Shown here piece by piece: positions 10,175 through 21,580 of a stretch of 64,000 nucleotides of DNA. Location: NCBI RefSeq assembly GCF_902167705.1, contig NZ_CABHMZ010000015.1:1-64000 (forward strand), read 5' to 3'. Position numbers and translations under genes: made by a program. The stretch's first letter is position 1. Every line of letters starts with the position of its first letter. Source of the stretch: Streptococcus constellatus. Lineage in GTDB: Bacteria; Bacillota; Bacilli; Lactobacillales; Streptococcaceae. The notes beneath the pieces were generated by a model, which was not told the origin of the DNA, ran no database searches, and saw only the letters and a list, made by a program, of their open reading frames with translations.

Positions 10175-11281
10175 TTAGATAATGGCTTTGCGGGTCACCA
10201 CCGCTACTCCCTCTGGCGCCCAAGCTGCAATCTTTGCTGGTCCTGCCACACGAATCCAGCCCAAACCTGAAAAGACTACATCTGTTTTGGCTTCAATTTT
10301 CAACTCATGTTTGACGAGCTGAGGAAAATCTGCCACTCCTTTTTTTGAGGGCGGTGTTAGCAAAGAGCCAACATGCTTTTCATAAAATTCTCCCGCTCCC
10401 GCAAGCTTGGTGCGGTGCAATTTGAGCTCATTGTCAAAATAAGCCGTAAAGCCCTGCTTATCACCCGACACAAAATCAAAGCGTCCCAAGCCCCCTAAAA
10501 AGAGGGTTTGTTCAGAATTGAGTTGATAAGTTTTGGGCTTGATTTCCTTTTTCGGACTGACATATTTAAGATTTTTAGCAGACAAATAATGAGCCATTTG
10601 GTGACGGTGAATAATTCCTGGTGTGTCGTAGATATGACTACCGTCAGCCAGCGGAATTTCAATCTTATCCAGTGTGGTCCCTGGAAATCGTGAAGTCGTA
10701 ATGACTTCCTTATCCCCAGTAATTTCCTGAATAATAGCATTGATTAACGTCGATTTGCCGACATTGGTCACGCCGACCACATAAACATCTCGACCCTTGC
10801 GGTAGTGCTCAATCTTTTCAATCAGATCTTTAATCGCTTGCTGGTTTTGAGCTGAAGTCAAAACTACATCAACAGGTCGCAGTCCTTCCTCGTGAGCCCG
10901 TTCTGTCAGCCATTGAGTCACCTTGCTCGTCTTAACCGACTTGGGGAGAATGTCTTTTTTGTTTCCGACCAACAGCACATCGTTACCAGCCACAAAGCGT
11001 GGCAAACCCGGAATCACTGAACCATTAAAATCAAAAATATCTACTACATTGACTACGAGAGCATTGCTGTCGCCGACTTCGTGGAGAAGTCTGAGAAAAT
11101 CATCGTCTGTCAGTTGCACATCAGTAATTTCGTTGTAGTGGCGCAGACGAAAACAGCGCTGACAATACAATTCGCCCGTCTCCAGCCCCTTTTCCAAAGC
11201 CGACTGAGGAGTATAGCCAAGCCTATCCTTATATTTTGTCTGAATCGGCGCTCCGCACCCAATACAAAGAATGTCTTCCAT
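10175..11281 (-). CDS. yqeH: Ribosome biogenesis GTPase YqeH
   Basis: A 368-aa circularly permuted GTPase involved in 30S subunit assembly. An N-terminal zinc finger (CIGCG ... CQRC) precedes the G motifs in permuted order: NKKD (G4, about residue 107), GVTNVGKST (G1/P-loop, about 170) and DTPG (G3, about 217). The start is two bases from the yqeG stop. About 160 bases separate it from yhbY; they contain only AT-rich sequence with weak inverted repeats and no gene that I can see. Confidence 0.95.
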   Translation of the reverse strand: MEDILCIGCGAPIQTKYKDRLGYTPQSALEKGLETGELYCQRCFRLRHYNEITDVQLTDDDFLRLLHEVGDSNALVVNVVDIFDFNGSVIPGLPRFVAGNDVLLVGNKKDILPKSVKTSKVTQWLTERAHEEGLRPVDVVLTSAQNQQAIKDLIEKIEHYRKGRDVYVVGVTNVGKSTLINAIIQEITGDKEVITTSRFPGTTLDKIEIPLADGSHIYDTPGIIHRHQMAHYLSAKNLKYVSPKKEIKPKTYQLNSEQTLFLGGLGRFDFVSGDKQGFTAYFDNELKLHRTKLAGAGEFYEKHVGSLLTPPSKKGVADFPQLVKHELKIEAKTDVVFSGLGWIRVAGPAKIAAWAPEGVAVVTRKAII

Positions 11282-11283
11282 GT

Positions 11284-11811
11284 TTAAATTCCTTTTTTAT
11301 ACTCAATCGGTCCGTATTTTTCGGTGATTTTTTTCAACACACGACGCTCACGAGCTCGGTTAATCTGGGTCTTTAACGAATCATGCTCAACCAGTGGCTT
11401 GACCAAAATCGAACGAATTCCTGCTCTATGAGCAGCTCGAATGTCAGTCATGAGCTGATCTCCTACCATAACCACTTCGTTTTTCTCAAAATGAAATTCT
11501 TTCAGTGCCCGATCAATCCCCCAAGTGAATGGTTTCATAGACCAACAGACATAGTCAATCTCAAACTTTTCAACTGCTCGCTTTACCCGTTTTTTAGTGT
11601 TATTGGATACCACAATAATCCGAATCCCTGCATCGCGCACATCGTGAAGCCACTTCTTCATTTCTGGCGTTCCGTCGGGATTGTTCCAAGCAATAAGAGT
11701 GTTATCCAAATCCACCAAAACAGCCTTGATGCCGTGTTTTTTTAAACTTTCAACTGTCAAATCGTAAACTGCCTCAATCGCAAAATCAGGCATGTAATTT
11801 TCAATCGCCAC
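11284..11811 (-). CDS. yqeG: YqeG family HAD-IIIA phosphatase
   Basis: A 175-aa HAD-superfamily phosphatase. Motif I is VDLDNTLI, motif II VVSNN, and motifs III/IV are in the KPFTWGIDRAL and MVGDQLMTDIRAA segments. I chose the GTG at 11811 because GGAG lies six bases upstream and homologues begin near AIENYMPDF; the in-frame TTG at 11823 lacks a site. Its substrate is not firmly known. It heads the yqeG-yqeH-yhbY-nadD-yqeK-rsfS run. Confidence 0.88.
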   Translation of the reverse strand: MAIENYMPDFAIEAVYDLTVESLKKHGIKAVLVDLDNTLIAWNNPDGTPEMKKWLHDVRDAGIRIIVVSNNTKKRVKRAVEKFEIDYVCWSMKPFTWGIDRALKEFHFEKNEVVMVGDQLMTDIRAAHRAGIRSILVKPLVEHDSLKTQINRARERRVLKKITEKYGPIEYKKGI

Positions 11812-11960
11812 ATTTCTCTCCAAACATTATACTTCTACCTATTTTAACATAAAAAGAAAGTTTTCGCACCCTAGACTTTTTCATCGATTTTATGTACGAT
11901 TTAGCAAAAATTGTTTAAAAATGTTATAGTTGAAATAGAGAATTTGACACGGAGGACATT

Positions 11961-12587
11961 ATGGCAAATACGAGCAAGAAAATGGCTGCCGTCTCCCCTT
12001 TTTTACAAAAATTTATCAACTGGTCTTCTATTGTTGGAGCGCTTGGGACGGTGATTTTCTGTATCTGGGCCTATTATGCTGGCATTTTACAATCTAAAGA
12101 AACCCTGTCAGCCTTTATTAAGCAGGCTGGTTTTTGGGGACCGCCACTCTTTATTTTCCTTCAAATCCTACAGACAGTTGTTCCTATTATTCCCGGAGCT
12201 TTGACTTCGGTTGCTGGTGTCTTCATTTATGGTCATATCATTGGTACCATTTATAATTATGTCGGTATCGTCATCGGCTGTGCTATTATTTTTTATCTAG
12301 CGCGTACCTACGGTCCGGCTTTTGTCCAATCTGTCGTCAGCAAACGCACCTATGACAAATACATTTGCTGGCTGGACGAGGGCAATCGTTTTGAACGTTT
12401 TTTCATCTTTATGATGATTTGGCCTATCAGCCCAGCAGACTTCCTCTGCATGCTAGCAGCCCTGACGAAGATGTCTTTTAAGAAATACATGATAATTATT
12501 GTATTATGCAAACCAATCACACTAGTCATTTATACTTATGGTTTGACGTATATTATTGATTTCTTTTGGCAATTATTTTCAAAATAA
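11961..12587 (+). CDS. TVP38/TMEM64 (DedA-like) membrane protein
   Basis: A 208-aa polytopic membrane protein of the TVP38/SNARE-associated family, with about five hydrophobic segments. The conserved core is visible from QILQTVVPIIPGAL through GCAIIFYLAR to the FIFMMIWPISPADFLCMLAAL region. Family members are thought to move lipids across the membrane; no specific role can be assigned. It has a good ribosome site (GGAGG) and is divergent from yqeG. A shared bidirectional terminator lies at its 3' end. Confidence 0.88.
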   Translation: MANTSKKMAAVSPFLQKFINWSSIVGALGTVIFCIWAYYAGILQSKETLSAFIKQAGFWGPPLFIFLQILQTVVPIIPGALTSVAGVFIYGHIIGTIYNYVGIVIGCAIIFYLARTYGPAFVQSVVSKRTYDKYICWLDEGNRFERFFIFMMIWPISPADFLCMLAALTKMSFKKYMIIIVLCKPITLVIYTYGLTYIIDFFWQLFSK

Positions 12588-12619
12588 AAGACAGAGTGAA
12601 ATAAACAGCTCTGTCTTTT
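12586..12619. terminator. Bidirectional terminator between the TVP38 and EamA genes
   Basis: AAAAGACAGAG and CTCTGTCTTTT form a perfect 11-bp stem with flanking A and T runs on both strands. It lies between two convergent genes. Confidence 0.85.
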
Positions 12620-13530
12620 TATAAGATTCCTTTTCTTTTTTCCAATATCAAATCTTTTATAGAAATCAAGGCGACTGCCGATAAAATCATAAACATACCA
12701 GCAAAATCTACGAGATAAAATTGCTCGTGCATAATGAGAAAGGCAAAAAATACAGCCGATATAGGCTCAACAGCTGCTAGAAGGCTAGATTTCACAGGCC
12801 CGACCAAGCTGGTTCCCTTGAGAAATAGTGTATAAGCGAGGATTGTCCCCACTAAAACAATCCCAGCTAAAGCCAGATACACTTCCATTGACAATCGCCA
12901 ATGAAAATGCAAGATACCGCTGAACGGTGTCAGAACAAGGCCTGCGAACATCATCCCCACTCCAATCACTGGAATACTGCCCCATGTCTTTATTAGCTGA
13001 ATCGGAATTAAAATGTATAAAGCATAAGTGAATGCCGCAAACAATCCCCAGAACAGTCCTGCTGGCGTGACAGATAAGTGATTGAGCTGTCCGTGAGTGG
13101 CAATCAAAAAAGTACCACCAACAGCCAATATCATAGACAATACTTCTGTCACAGTAGGTGCAACACGGTCTTTGATACAAGTGTAAGCAAGGATTCCAAC
13201 CGGACAGACATATTGTAAAACAGTAGCCGTTCCTGCATTGCTTTCGTAAATAGACTTCAAATAAGAAAATTGATTGAGCAACAATCCTAATAAAGCAAAC
13301 ATTGCTAAAGACATCATTGCTTTTCGGTCTTTTATCATTTCAACCAATTTTCTACGATTAGTTAGCAACATATACAATACCAACAGAAGGCCTGCGATTA
13401 AAAGTCGAACATTCGTTAAAACTAAAACTGGAAATCCATACGTCATCAAGTATTGACCACTCGTTCCAGACAAGCCCCATGCAATTCCCGCTATTAACGT
13501 TAAAATGGTTCCTTTAGTTATTTTTGACAT
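12619..13530 (-). CDS. EamA/DMT-superfamily transporter
   Basis: A 303-aa membrane protein with ten hydrophobic segments in two five-helix EamA repeats (about residues 5-145 and 155-295). The motif GIAWGLSGTSGQYLM opens repeat one, and ISAVFFAFLIMHEQFYLVD is typical of repeat two. Such carriers export amino acids or related metabolites; the substrate is unknown. It is convergent with the TVP38 gene. Immediately upstream lie a strong hairpin (13570-13598) and the remnant of a gatB 3' end, so this gene may once have been the downstream neighbour of gatB. Confidence 0.88.
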   Translation of the reverse strand: MSKITKGTILTLIAGIAWGLSGTSGQYLMTYGFPVLVLTNVRLLIAGLLLVLYMLLTNRRKLVEMIKDRKAMMSLAMFALLGLLLNQFSYLKSIYESNAGTATVLQYVCPVGILAYTCIKDRVAPTVTEVLSMILAVGGTFLIATHGQLNHLSVTPAGLFWGLFAAFTYALYILIPIQLIKTWGSIPVIGVGMMFAGLVLTPFSGILHFHWRLSMEVYLALAGIVLVGTILAYTLFLKGTSLVGPVKSSLLAAVEPISAVFFAFLIMHEQFYLVDFAGMFMILSAVALISIKDLILEKRKGIL

Positions 13531-13569
13531 AGCTTACTCCCAAACTTTTCCATTCTATGATTATAGCAC

Positions 13570-13598
13570 AAAAAATCAGCCGAAACGACTGATTTTTT
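13570..13598. terminator. Terminator hairpin upstream of the EamA gene
   Basis: AAAAAATCAG and CTGATTTTTT form a perfect 10-bp stem with A/T tails on both sides. It directly follows the gatB-end remnant, just as the gatB terminator (18270-18291) follows intact gatB, so it may be the original gatB terminator. Confidence 0.75.
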
Positions 13599-13602
13599 AG
13601 AT

Positions 13603-13741
13603 TTTACAACTTCGCCAATTCCTCATTAAGCAGCTTTTGGGCTACTTGTGGATTGGCTAGCTTTCATGAGCTGACCAATCAGGGACTTGGCTGCATTTTT
13701 GTTGCCACCCTTGTAGTCGTTGAGAGCTTTTTCATTGTTAG
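13603..13741 (-). pseudogene. Decayed copy of the gatB 3' end
   Basis: This ~139-base stretch is almost identical to the last ~150 bases of intact gatB (18303-18450), including the stop codon. It differs by a few substitutions and an 11-base deletion, which shifts the frame. It encodes no full domain. Beyond 13741 similarity stops abruptly. Together with the intact copy it flanks the beta-glucoside gene block, marking it as an insertion or a duplication at the gatB 3' end. The rest of the gap (13742-13952) holds only the bgl terminator. Confidence 0.9.
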
Positions 13742-13882
13742 TCTAATTGTAAAACTTTGTGAAAAGTTTTACAAGCTTTTAGAAAAAATTATCTGGGAGA
13801 CTTTTTCATTCTTGGCTCTAGCAAAACCAGAATGAAATACAGCTCACGTCTATAATCTCCTTAATAAACTGTAGGGATTATA

Positions 13883-13904
13883 AAAAACGGCCTCAACCGT
13901 TTTT
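13883..13904. terminator. Terminator of the beta-glucoside operon
   Basis: AAAAACGG-CCTCAA-CCGTTTTT is a short strong hairpin with flanking A and T runs, 49 bases after the 6-phospho-beta-glucosidase stop. Confidence 0.8.
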
Positions 13905-13952
13905 AGGAATTGATCTATCGATAAGTAAAGTCAAGCAAATTATATGATTAGG

Positions 13953-17298
<3,346 letters not shown>

Positions 17299-17301
17299 TT
17301 A

Positions 17302-17321
17302 TCAAAGAAAATTCTCTTTCA
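17302..17321. promoter_or_regulatory. Candidate operator in the bgl PTS promoter
   Basis: A 20-bp imperfect palindrome (8 of 10 positions symmetrical) centred on AATT overlaps a possible promoter on the minus strand (TTTGAA, 16 bases, TAAACT). It lies 37 bases upstream of the PTS gene. Assignment to the neighbouring RpiR-type regulator is inference. Confidence 0.35.
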
Positions 17322-17365
17322 AAAGACTTTTTTCTGCGATTGGACCAAGGTTTCAAAACTCTGAC

Positions 17366-17395
17366 AAAAAGACCCTTGTTTTTGAAACAAAGGTC
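17366..17395 (-). terminator. Terminator after the RpiR-type regulator gene
   Basis: GACC.TTGTTT and AAACAA.GGTC form an 11-position stem with one mismatch, followed on the minus strand by TTTTTG. It separates the regulator transcript from the PTS operon. Confidence 0.75.
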
Positions 17396-17402
17396 CGAAT
17401 TC

Positions 17403-18119
17403 TTAAGATTTATCTGCCAAACTACGTTCCGTCAGCATTTTGAGAGAGGTTGCCGCCTGATGATCGTAGCGCTTGGCTAAGAGCAAAGCAAAGAAAATGT
17501 CTAAGACATAATTTGCCCCTGTAAAGGAAGAAATAACATCCAAACTAAGCAAAGCATCACGATTGGGGATTTCAACCAACTCATGGCACCAAGGAAGCAA
17601 ATCTGCATGATGAGGGCCAGCCAGTGCAACCACGTAAGAATCTGTCTTCTCCCTCAGATAGCGAGCCATCTCGATAATCTGGGCGTTCCTTCCGGTAAAA
17701 CTGATTAAGAGACTGACTGTCCGTTGGTCCTTTCGTGCTGCTAGATAATGATGATTGAGACTTTCATAAGCTTGAACCTCTAGGCCCAGTGTCGCAAACT
17801 TAAAAGCAGCTGTTTGAGCCAAGAGATAGCTGATGCCAATCCCATACAGATCCAGACGCTCTGCCTGTTGAAGGTAATTGGCAATGCGATTGATACTGGT
17901 TTTATGAAGACTGAGCTTAGTGTTGGTCAGCGACTTATCATAAATCTTTGGCAGAGTCTCAATGATATCTTGATAACGGCTGTCCCCTGTAATAGGCTCC
18001 TGAGCCAAATCAGCTGCCGATAAAGACTCAAATTCTGTCAAATGTTTCAAGATATACTCAGCCACAATCTTCTCATGATGAGTCAAGTCTGTCTGTTCTT
18101 TTAACTGGTCTAACAGCAT
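17403..18119 (-). CDS. RpiR/MurR-family regulator with an incomplete DNA-binding domain
   Basis: A 238-aa protein, shorter than the usual ~280 aa. The SIS sugar-phosphate domain is intact (DLYGIGISYLLAQTAAFKF, then SLLISFTGRNAQIIEMARYL). The N-terminal helix-turn-helix starts normally (THHEKIVAEYILKHL, then LSAADLAQ) but then jumps to EPITGDSRYQDI. The recognition helix and following helix (~40 residues) that family members have here are missing. The protein may therefore sense ligand without binding DNA, or be a relic. It presumably once controlled the adjacent bgl operon. The reading frame is open throughout. Confidence 0.8.
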   Translation of the reverse strand: MLLDQLKEQTDLTHHEKIVAEYILKHLTEFESLSAADLAQEPITGDSRYQDIIETLPKIYDKSLTNTKLSLHKTSINRIANYLQQAERLDLYGIGISYLLAQTAAFKFATLGLEVQAYESLNHHYLAARKDQRTVSLLISFTGRNAQIIEMARYLREKTDSYVVALAGPHHADLLPWCHELVEIPNRDALLSLDVISSFTGANYVLDIFFALLLAKRYDHQAATSLKMLTERSLADKS

Positions 18120-18269
18120 CCCTTCTACCTCCTCTGCTCCCTCTATTATATCATCTTTTTACCATCTGATAAAATCCTGATGAAACTTCCTCATGCGATA
18201 AAATCAAATAAGATTAGGTTCAACTACAGCTGGTTAAAACAGTGAATTAGGGGAAATATAAAAATCAAT

Positions 18270-18291
18270 AAACCAGTCTTGCGACTGGTTT
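18270..18291 (-). terminator. Terminator after gatB
   Basis: AAACCAGTC-TTGC-GACTGGTTT is a perfect 9-bp stem with T-rich flank just beyond the gatB stop codon. Between it and the RpiR gene start (18120-18265) I see only AT-rich sequence. Confidence 0.75.
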
Positions 18292-18302
18292 TATCTATTA
18301 TT

Positions 18303-19736
18303 TTACAACTTCGCCAATTCCTCATTAAGCAGTTTTTGAGCTACTTGTGGATTGGCTTGGCCTTTGGTAGCTTTCATGAGCTGACCAATCAGGGACTTGG
18401 CTGCATTTTTGTTGCCACCCTTGTAGTCGTTGATAGCTTTTTCATTGTTAGCAAAAACTTCCTGAATGATTGGCAGAAGTTGTGCTGGATCAGAAATTTG
18501 CACCAAGCCAGCTTTTTCAACGTATTCCTTAGCTGACCCACCATTCTTCGCCAAATGAACAAAGACTTTTTTGGCAATTTTAGAGGAAATCGTACCGTCT
18601 GCCACCAAACTCAACATTTCAGTTAAGTTGACTGGTGTCAAACCGATTTCTTCAATGGTTTTACCTTCCGCATTGAGGTATTGAGCGACCTCACCTTGGA
18701 GCCAGTTTGACACAGATTTTGCGTCTCCTCCCGCTATCACCGCAGCTTCAAAGAAATCTGAGATGTTCTTCGTCGCTGTTAATTGCTTAGCATCATAGTC
18801 TGACAATCCAAAGTCTGCCTTGTACTTAGCCCGACGTTCTTTTGGAAAGGCTGGTAAATCTGAGCGCACTGCCTCAATCCAACTGTCATCAATCTCAAAA
18901 ATTGGTAAGTCAGGCTCTGGAAAATAACGATAATCTGCCGAACCTTCTTTGACCCGCATCAAAAGAGTTTCGCCCGTTGCTTCATCGTAACGGCGCGTTT
19001 CCTGACGAATCTTACCACCGCTACGCAAAATCTCAGCCTGACGTTTTTCCTCAAAAGCCAAGCCCTTGCGAACAAAATTAAAGGAATTAAGATTTTTTAG
19101 TTCAGTCTTGGTGCCAAACTCTTCTTGACCATAAGGACGGATAGAAATATTGGCATCCACGCGCATGGAGCCTTCTTCCATTTTGACGTCAGAAATACCC
19201 GTGTATTGAATAATTTCTTTGAGTGCTGTTAAGTAAGCATAGGCTTCTTCTGGACTGCGCATGTCAGCTTCTGAGACAATCTCAATCAAAGGCACTCCTT
19301 GACGATTGAGGTCAACATAAGAATAACCGTCGCTGCCATGAGTGTTTTTGCCAGCATCCTCTTCCAAATGAGCCCGCTCAATGCGAATTTTCTTAGTCGT
19401 CCCGTCTTCTAGCTCGATTTCAATCCAGCCATTATAGCCAATTGGCTCGTCAAATTGAGAGATTTGATAGGCTTTCGGATTGTCTGGATAGAAATAATTT
19501 TTACGGTCAAAGTGCATCTTTTGATGAATGTCCATATTGAGCGCCAGAGCAGCCTTAATACCGTAATCAATAACTCCCTTGTTCATCACCGGCAGGATAC
19601 CTGGGAAAGACCAGTCAATGATATTGGTATTGGTATTTGGATCTTCCCCGAAATGAGCCGGTGCTGGTGAGAAAATTTTTGAATTTGTTTTTAATTCAAC
19701 GTGGACTTCTAGCCCAATAATCGTTTCAAAGTTCAT
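18303..19736 (-). CDS. gatB: Asp-tRNA(Asn)/Glu-tRNA(Gln) amidotransferase subunit B
   Basis: A 477-aa subunit of the GatCAB complex, which binds misacylated tRNA and phosphorylates the acyl group before amidation. It starts with [20 protein letters not shown] and has the kinase-like cradle segment [15 protein letters not shown]; the C-terminal YqeY-like tail domain (~150 residues) binds tRNA. The start overlaps the gatA stop by one base (TAATG). The last ~150 bases are present again, decayed, at 13603-13741. It is part of the operon aspS-gatC-gatA-gatB. Confidence 0.96.
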   Translation of the reverse strand: MNFETIIGLEVHVELKTNSKIFSPAPAHFGEDPNTNTNIIDWSFPGILPVMNKGVIDYGIKAALALNMDIHQKMHFDRKNYFYPDNPKAYQISQFDEPIGYNGWIEIELEDGTTKKIRIERAHLEEDAGKNTHGSDGYSYVDLNRQGVPLIEIVSEADMRSPEEAYAYLTALKEIIQYTGISDVKMEEGSMRVDANISIRPYGQEEFGTKTELKNLNSFNFVRKGLAFEEKRQAEILRSGGKIRQETRRYDEATGETLLMRVKEGSADYRYFPEPDLPIFEIDDSWIEAVRSDLPAFPKERRAKYKADFGLSDYDAKQLTATKNISDFFEAAVIAGGDAKSVSNWLQGEVAQYLNAEGKTIEEIGLTPVNLTEMLSLVADGTISSKIAKKVFVHLAKNGGSAKEYVEKAGLVQISDPAQLLPIIQEVFANNEKAINDYKGGNKNAAKSLIGQLMKATKGQANPQVAQKLLNEELAKL

Positions 19737-21202
19737 TATTTTTCACCTCCAAAAATGACTGGTTTTTGCTTGTGGTAATCTGTCGTTGCTTCAAAAGCTG
19801 CTGCTACTTGGTAAATCGTTTCTTCATCAAAATGATTTCCAATCAATTGCAGACCAACTGGCAAACCGTCCGCAAAGCCGGCTGGAATGGAAATGCCAGG
19901 AAGCCCTGCCAAATTGACTGGAATTGTCAAAAGGTCAGCCAAATACATAGCTACTGGATCGTGACTTTGAGTTCCTAAATCGTAAGCAACCGTCGGCGCA
20001 GTTGGTCCTAAAATCAAGTCATAATTTTCAAATACTTTGGCAAAATCTTGCATAATGAGCGTCCGAACTTGACCCGCTTTCTTGAAATAAGCATCATAAT
20101 ACCCAGACGATAGACTAAACGTTCCTAGCATAATTCGGCGCTTCACTTCCTCACCAAAACCTTGACTGCGAGATTTGACATAGACATCCTCTAAGTTCTC
20201 AATCTCTTCTGCCCGATAGCCATAACGAATCCCGTCAAAACGTTGCAAGTTAGAGCTGGCTTCAGAAGAAGCGATGATATAATAGACTGCTACCCCGTAT
20301 TTGCTGTGGGGCAGGCTGACTTCTTCAACAATCGCTCCCAAACTTTCCAAATGCTTGGCAGCCGCTAAAATGCGTTCCTTGACTTTTTCATCAATCCCAT
20401 CACCCATATATTCTTTCGGAAGCGCAATTTTCAATCCTTTAATATCTTGACCAATCTTGCTAGTGAAATCAGGAACAGTTCGTTGAGAAGAAGTTGAGTC
20501 TTTTTTATCATTACCTGCAATTACGCCCAAAAGCTGAGCATTCTCTTTGACTGTCCGAGAAAATGGTCCAATCTGGTCTAGCGAGCTACCAAAAGCAATG
20601 AGTCCAAAACGAGAAACTCGCCCATAAGTCGGCTTCAGTCCGACCACTCCGTTAAAGGAAGCTGGCTGACGGATAGAACCACCGGTATCAGAACCTAGAG
20701 ACAGGCGAACTTGACCAGAAGCAACTGCTGTCGCTGAACCACCAGATGAACCACCGGGAACTTTTGTAGCGTCCCAAGCATTTTTCGTAGTCTTAAAATA
20801 AGAATTTTCACTGGAGCCACCCATGGCAAATTCGTCCATATTGGTCTTACCAATGACAATCATGTCTTTTTCATAAAGCTTTTCGACACTGGTCGCATCA
20901 AAAATTGGCTTGTAATTATAGAGGATTTTTGACGCAGCTGTCGTCAGAATCCCCTTAGTAGAAATATTGTCCTTAACAGCTAGTGGAATTCCGCTCATAA
21001 GATTATCCGCATCAATTCCCTTCGCGTCTACTGCTGCTGCTTGCGCCAATGCTTCGTCTTCACTAATCGTAATAAAGCTATCAACGGCACTTTCTCGGCT
21101 CTTAATATCTTCCAGAGTAGCTTTTGTCAGTTCAACTGCTGAAAGTTCCTTTTTGACAAGGAGATTATGCAATTCTTCAATTGTTTTTTGATTTAAAGTC
21201 AT
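19736..21202 (-). CDS. gatA: Asp-tRNA(Asn)/Glu-tRNA(Gln) amidotransferase subunit A
   Basis: A 488-aa amidase-signature enzyme that hydrolyses glutamine and passes ammonia to GatB. The catalytic Ser-cisSer-Lys triad region is visible: the Lys is in PLAVKDN (about residue 77), and the serines are in [15 protein letters not shown] and [15 protein letters not shown]. The start shares a base with the gatC stop, showing coupled translation. Length is normal. Confidence 0.96.
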   Translation of the reverse strand: MTLNQKTIEELHNLLVKKELSAVELTKATLEDIKSRESAVDSFITISEDEALAQAAAVDAKGIDADNLMSGIPLAVKDNISTKGILTTAASKILYNYKPIFDATSVEKLYEKDMIVIGKTNMDEFAMGGSSENSYFKTTKNAWDATKVPGGSSGGSATAVASGQVRLSLGSDTGGSIRQPASFNGVVGLKPTYGRVSRFGLIAFGSSLDQIGPFSRTVKENAQLLGVIAGNDKKDSTSSQRTVPDFTSKIGQDIKGLKIALPKEYMGDGIDEKVKERILAAAKHLESLGAIVEEVSLPHSKYGVAVYYIIASSEASSNLQRFDGIRYGYRAEEIENLEDVYVKSRSQGFGEEVKRRIMLGTFSLSSGYYDAYFKKAGQVRTLIMQDFAKVFENYDLILGPTAPTVAYDLGTQSHDPVAMYLADLLTIPVNLAGLPGISIPAGFADGLPVGLQLIGNHFDEETIYQVAAAFEATTDYHKQKPVIFGGEK

Positions 21203-21504
21203 TAGGCATCTCCCCCGTCATCTAGAATAGCAGGCACTTTGATATAGCCTCGCTCTTTTTCAGGCACATTTTGGAAAAGTTCTTCTCGATTCCAACCTGC
21301 AACTGCTACATCTTCACGCATATAGTTGACATTTTCTGCAACATTTGATGTAAAAGGCACACCAGTCGTATCAACTTCGTTTAACAACTCCACCATATCC
21401 ACAATTTTTGACAAAGTTGTCGCAAATTCTGCCGTTTCTTCAGGTGAAAAAGCTAGTTTTGACAAGTGAGCAACATGCGTTACTTCCTCTTGAGTAATTT
21501 TCAT
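21202..21504 (-). CDS. gatC: Asp-tRNA(Asn)/Glu-tRNA(Gln) amidotransferase subunit C
   Basis: A 100-aa protein that wraps around GatA and stabilises the GatAB complex. The family start [19 protein letters not shown] and the [12 protein letters not shown] segment are visible. It follows aspS after 76 bases with no terminator between, so all four genes appear to be one transcript. Confidence 0.95.
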   Translation of the reverse strand: MKITQEEVTHVAHLSKLAFSPEETAEFATTLSKIVDMVELLNEVDTTGVPFTSNVAENVNYMREDVAVAGWNREELFQNVPEKERGYIKVPAILDDGGDA

Positions 21505-21580
21505 CTCTGTTTCCTTTCTCTTCTTTTATTTTTCAGCATAACCGAAAAACAATCATCTTCTTATTTTATCACAAATAGGC

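Noticed and set aside
13653-13835. A 60-aa plus-strand ORF
   Set aside because: It is the antisense of the gatB-end remnant; a similar shadow exists over intact gatB at 18303-18450.
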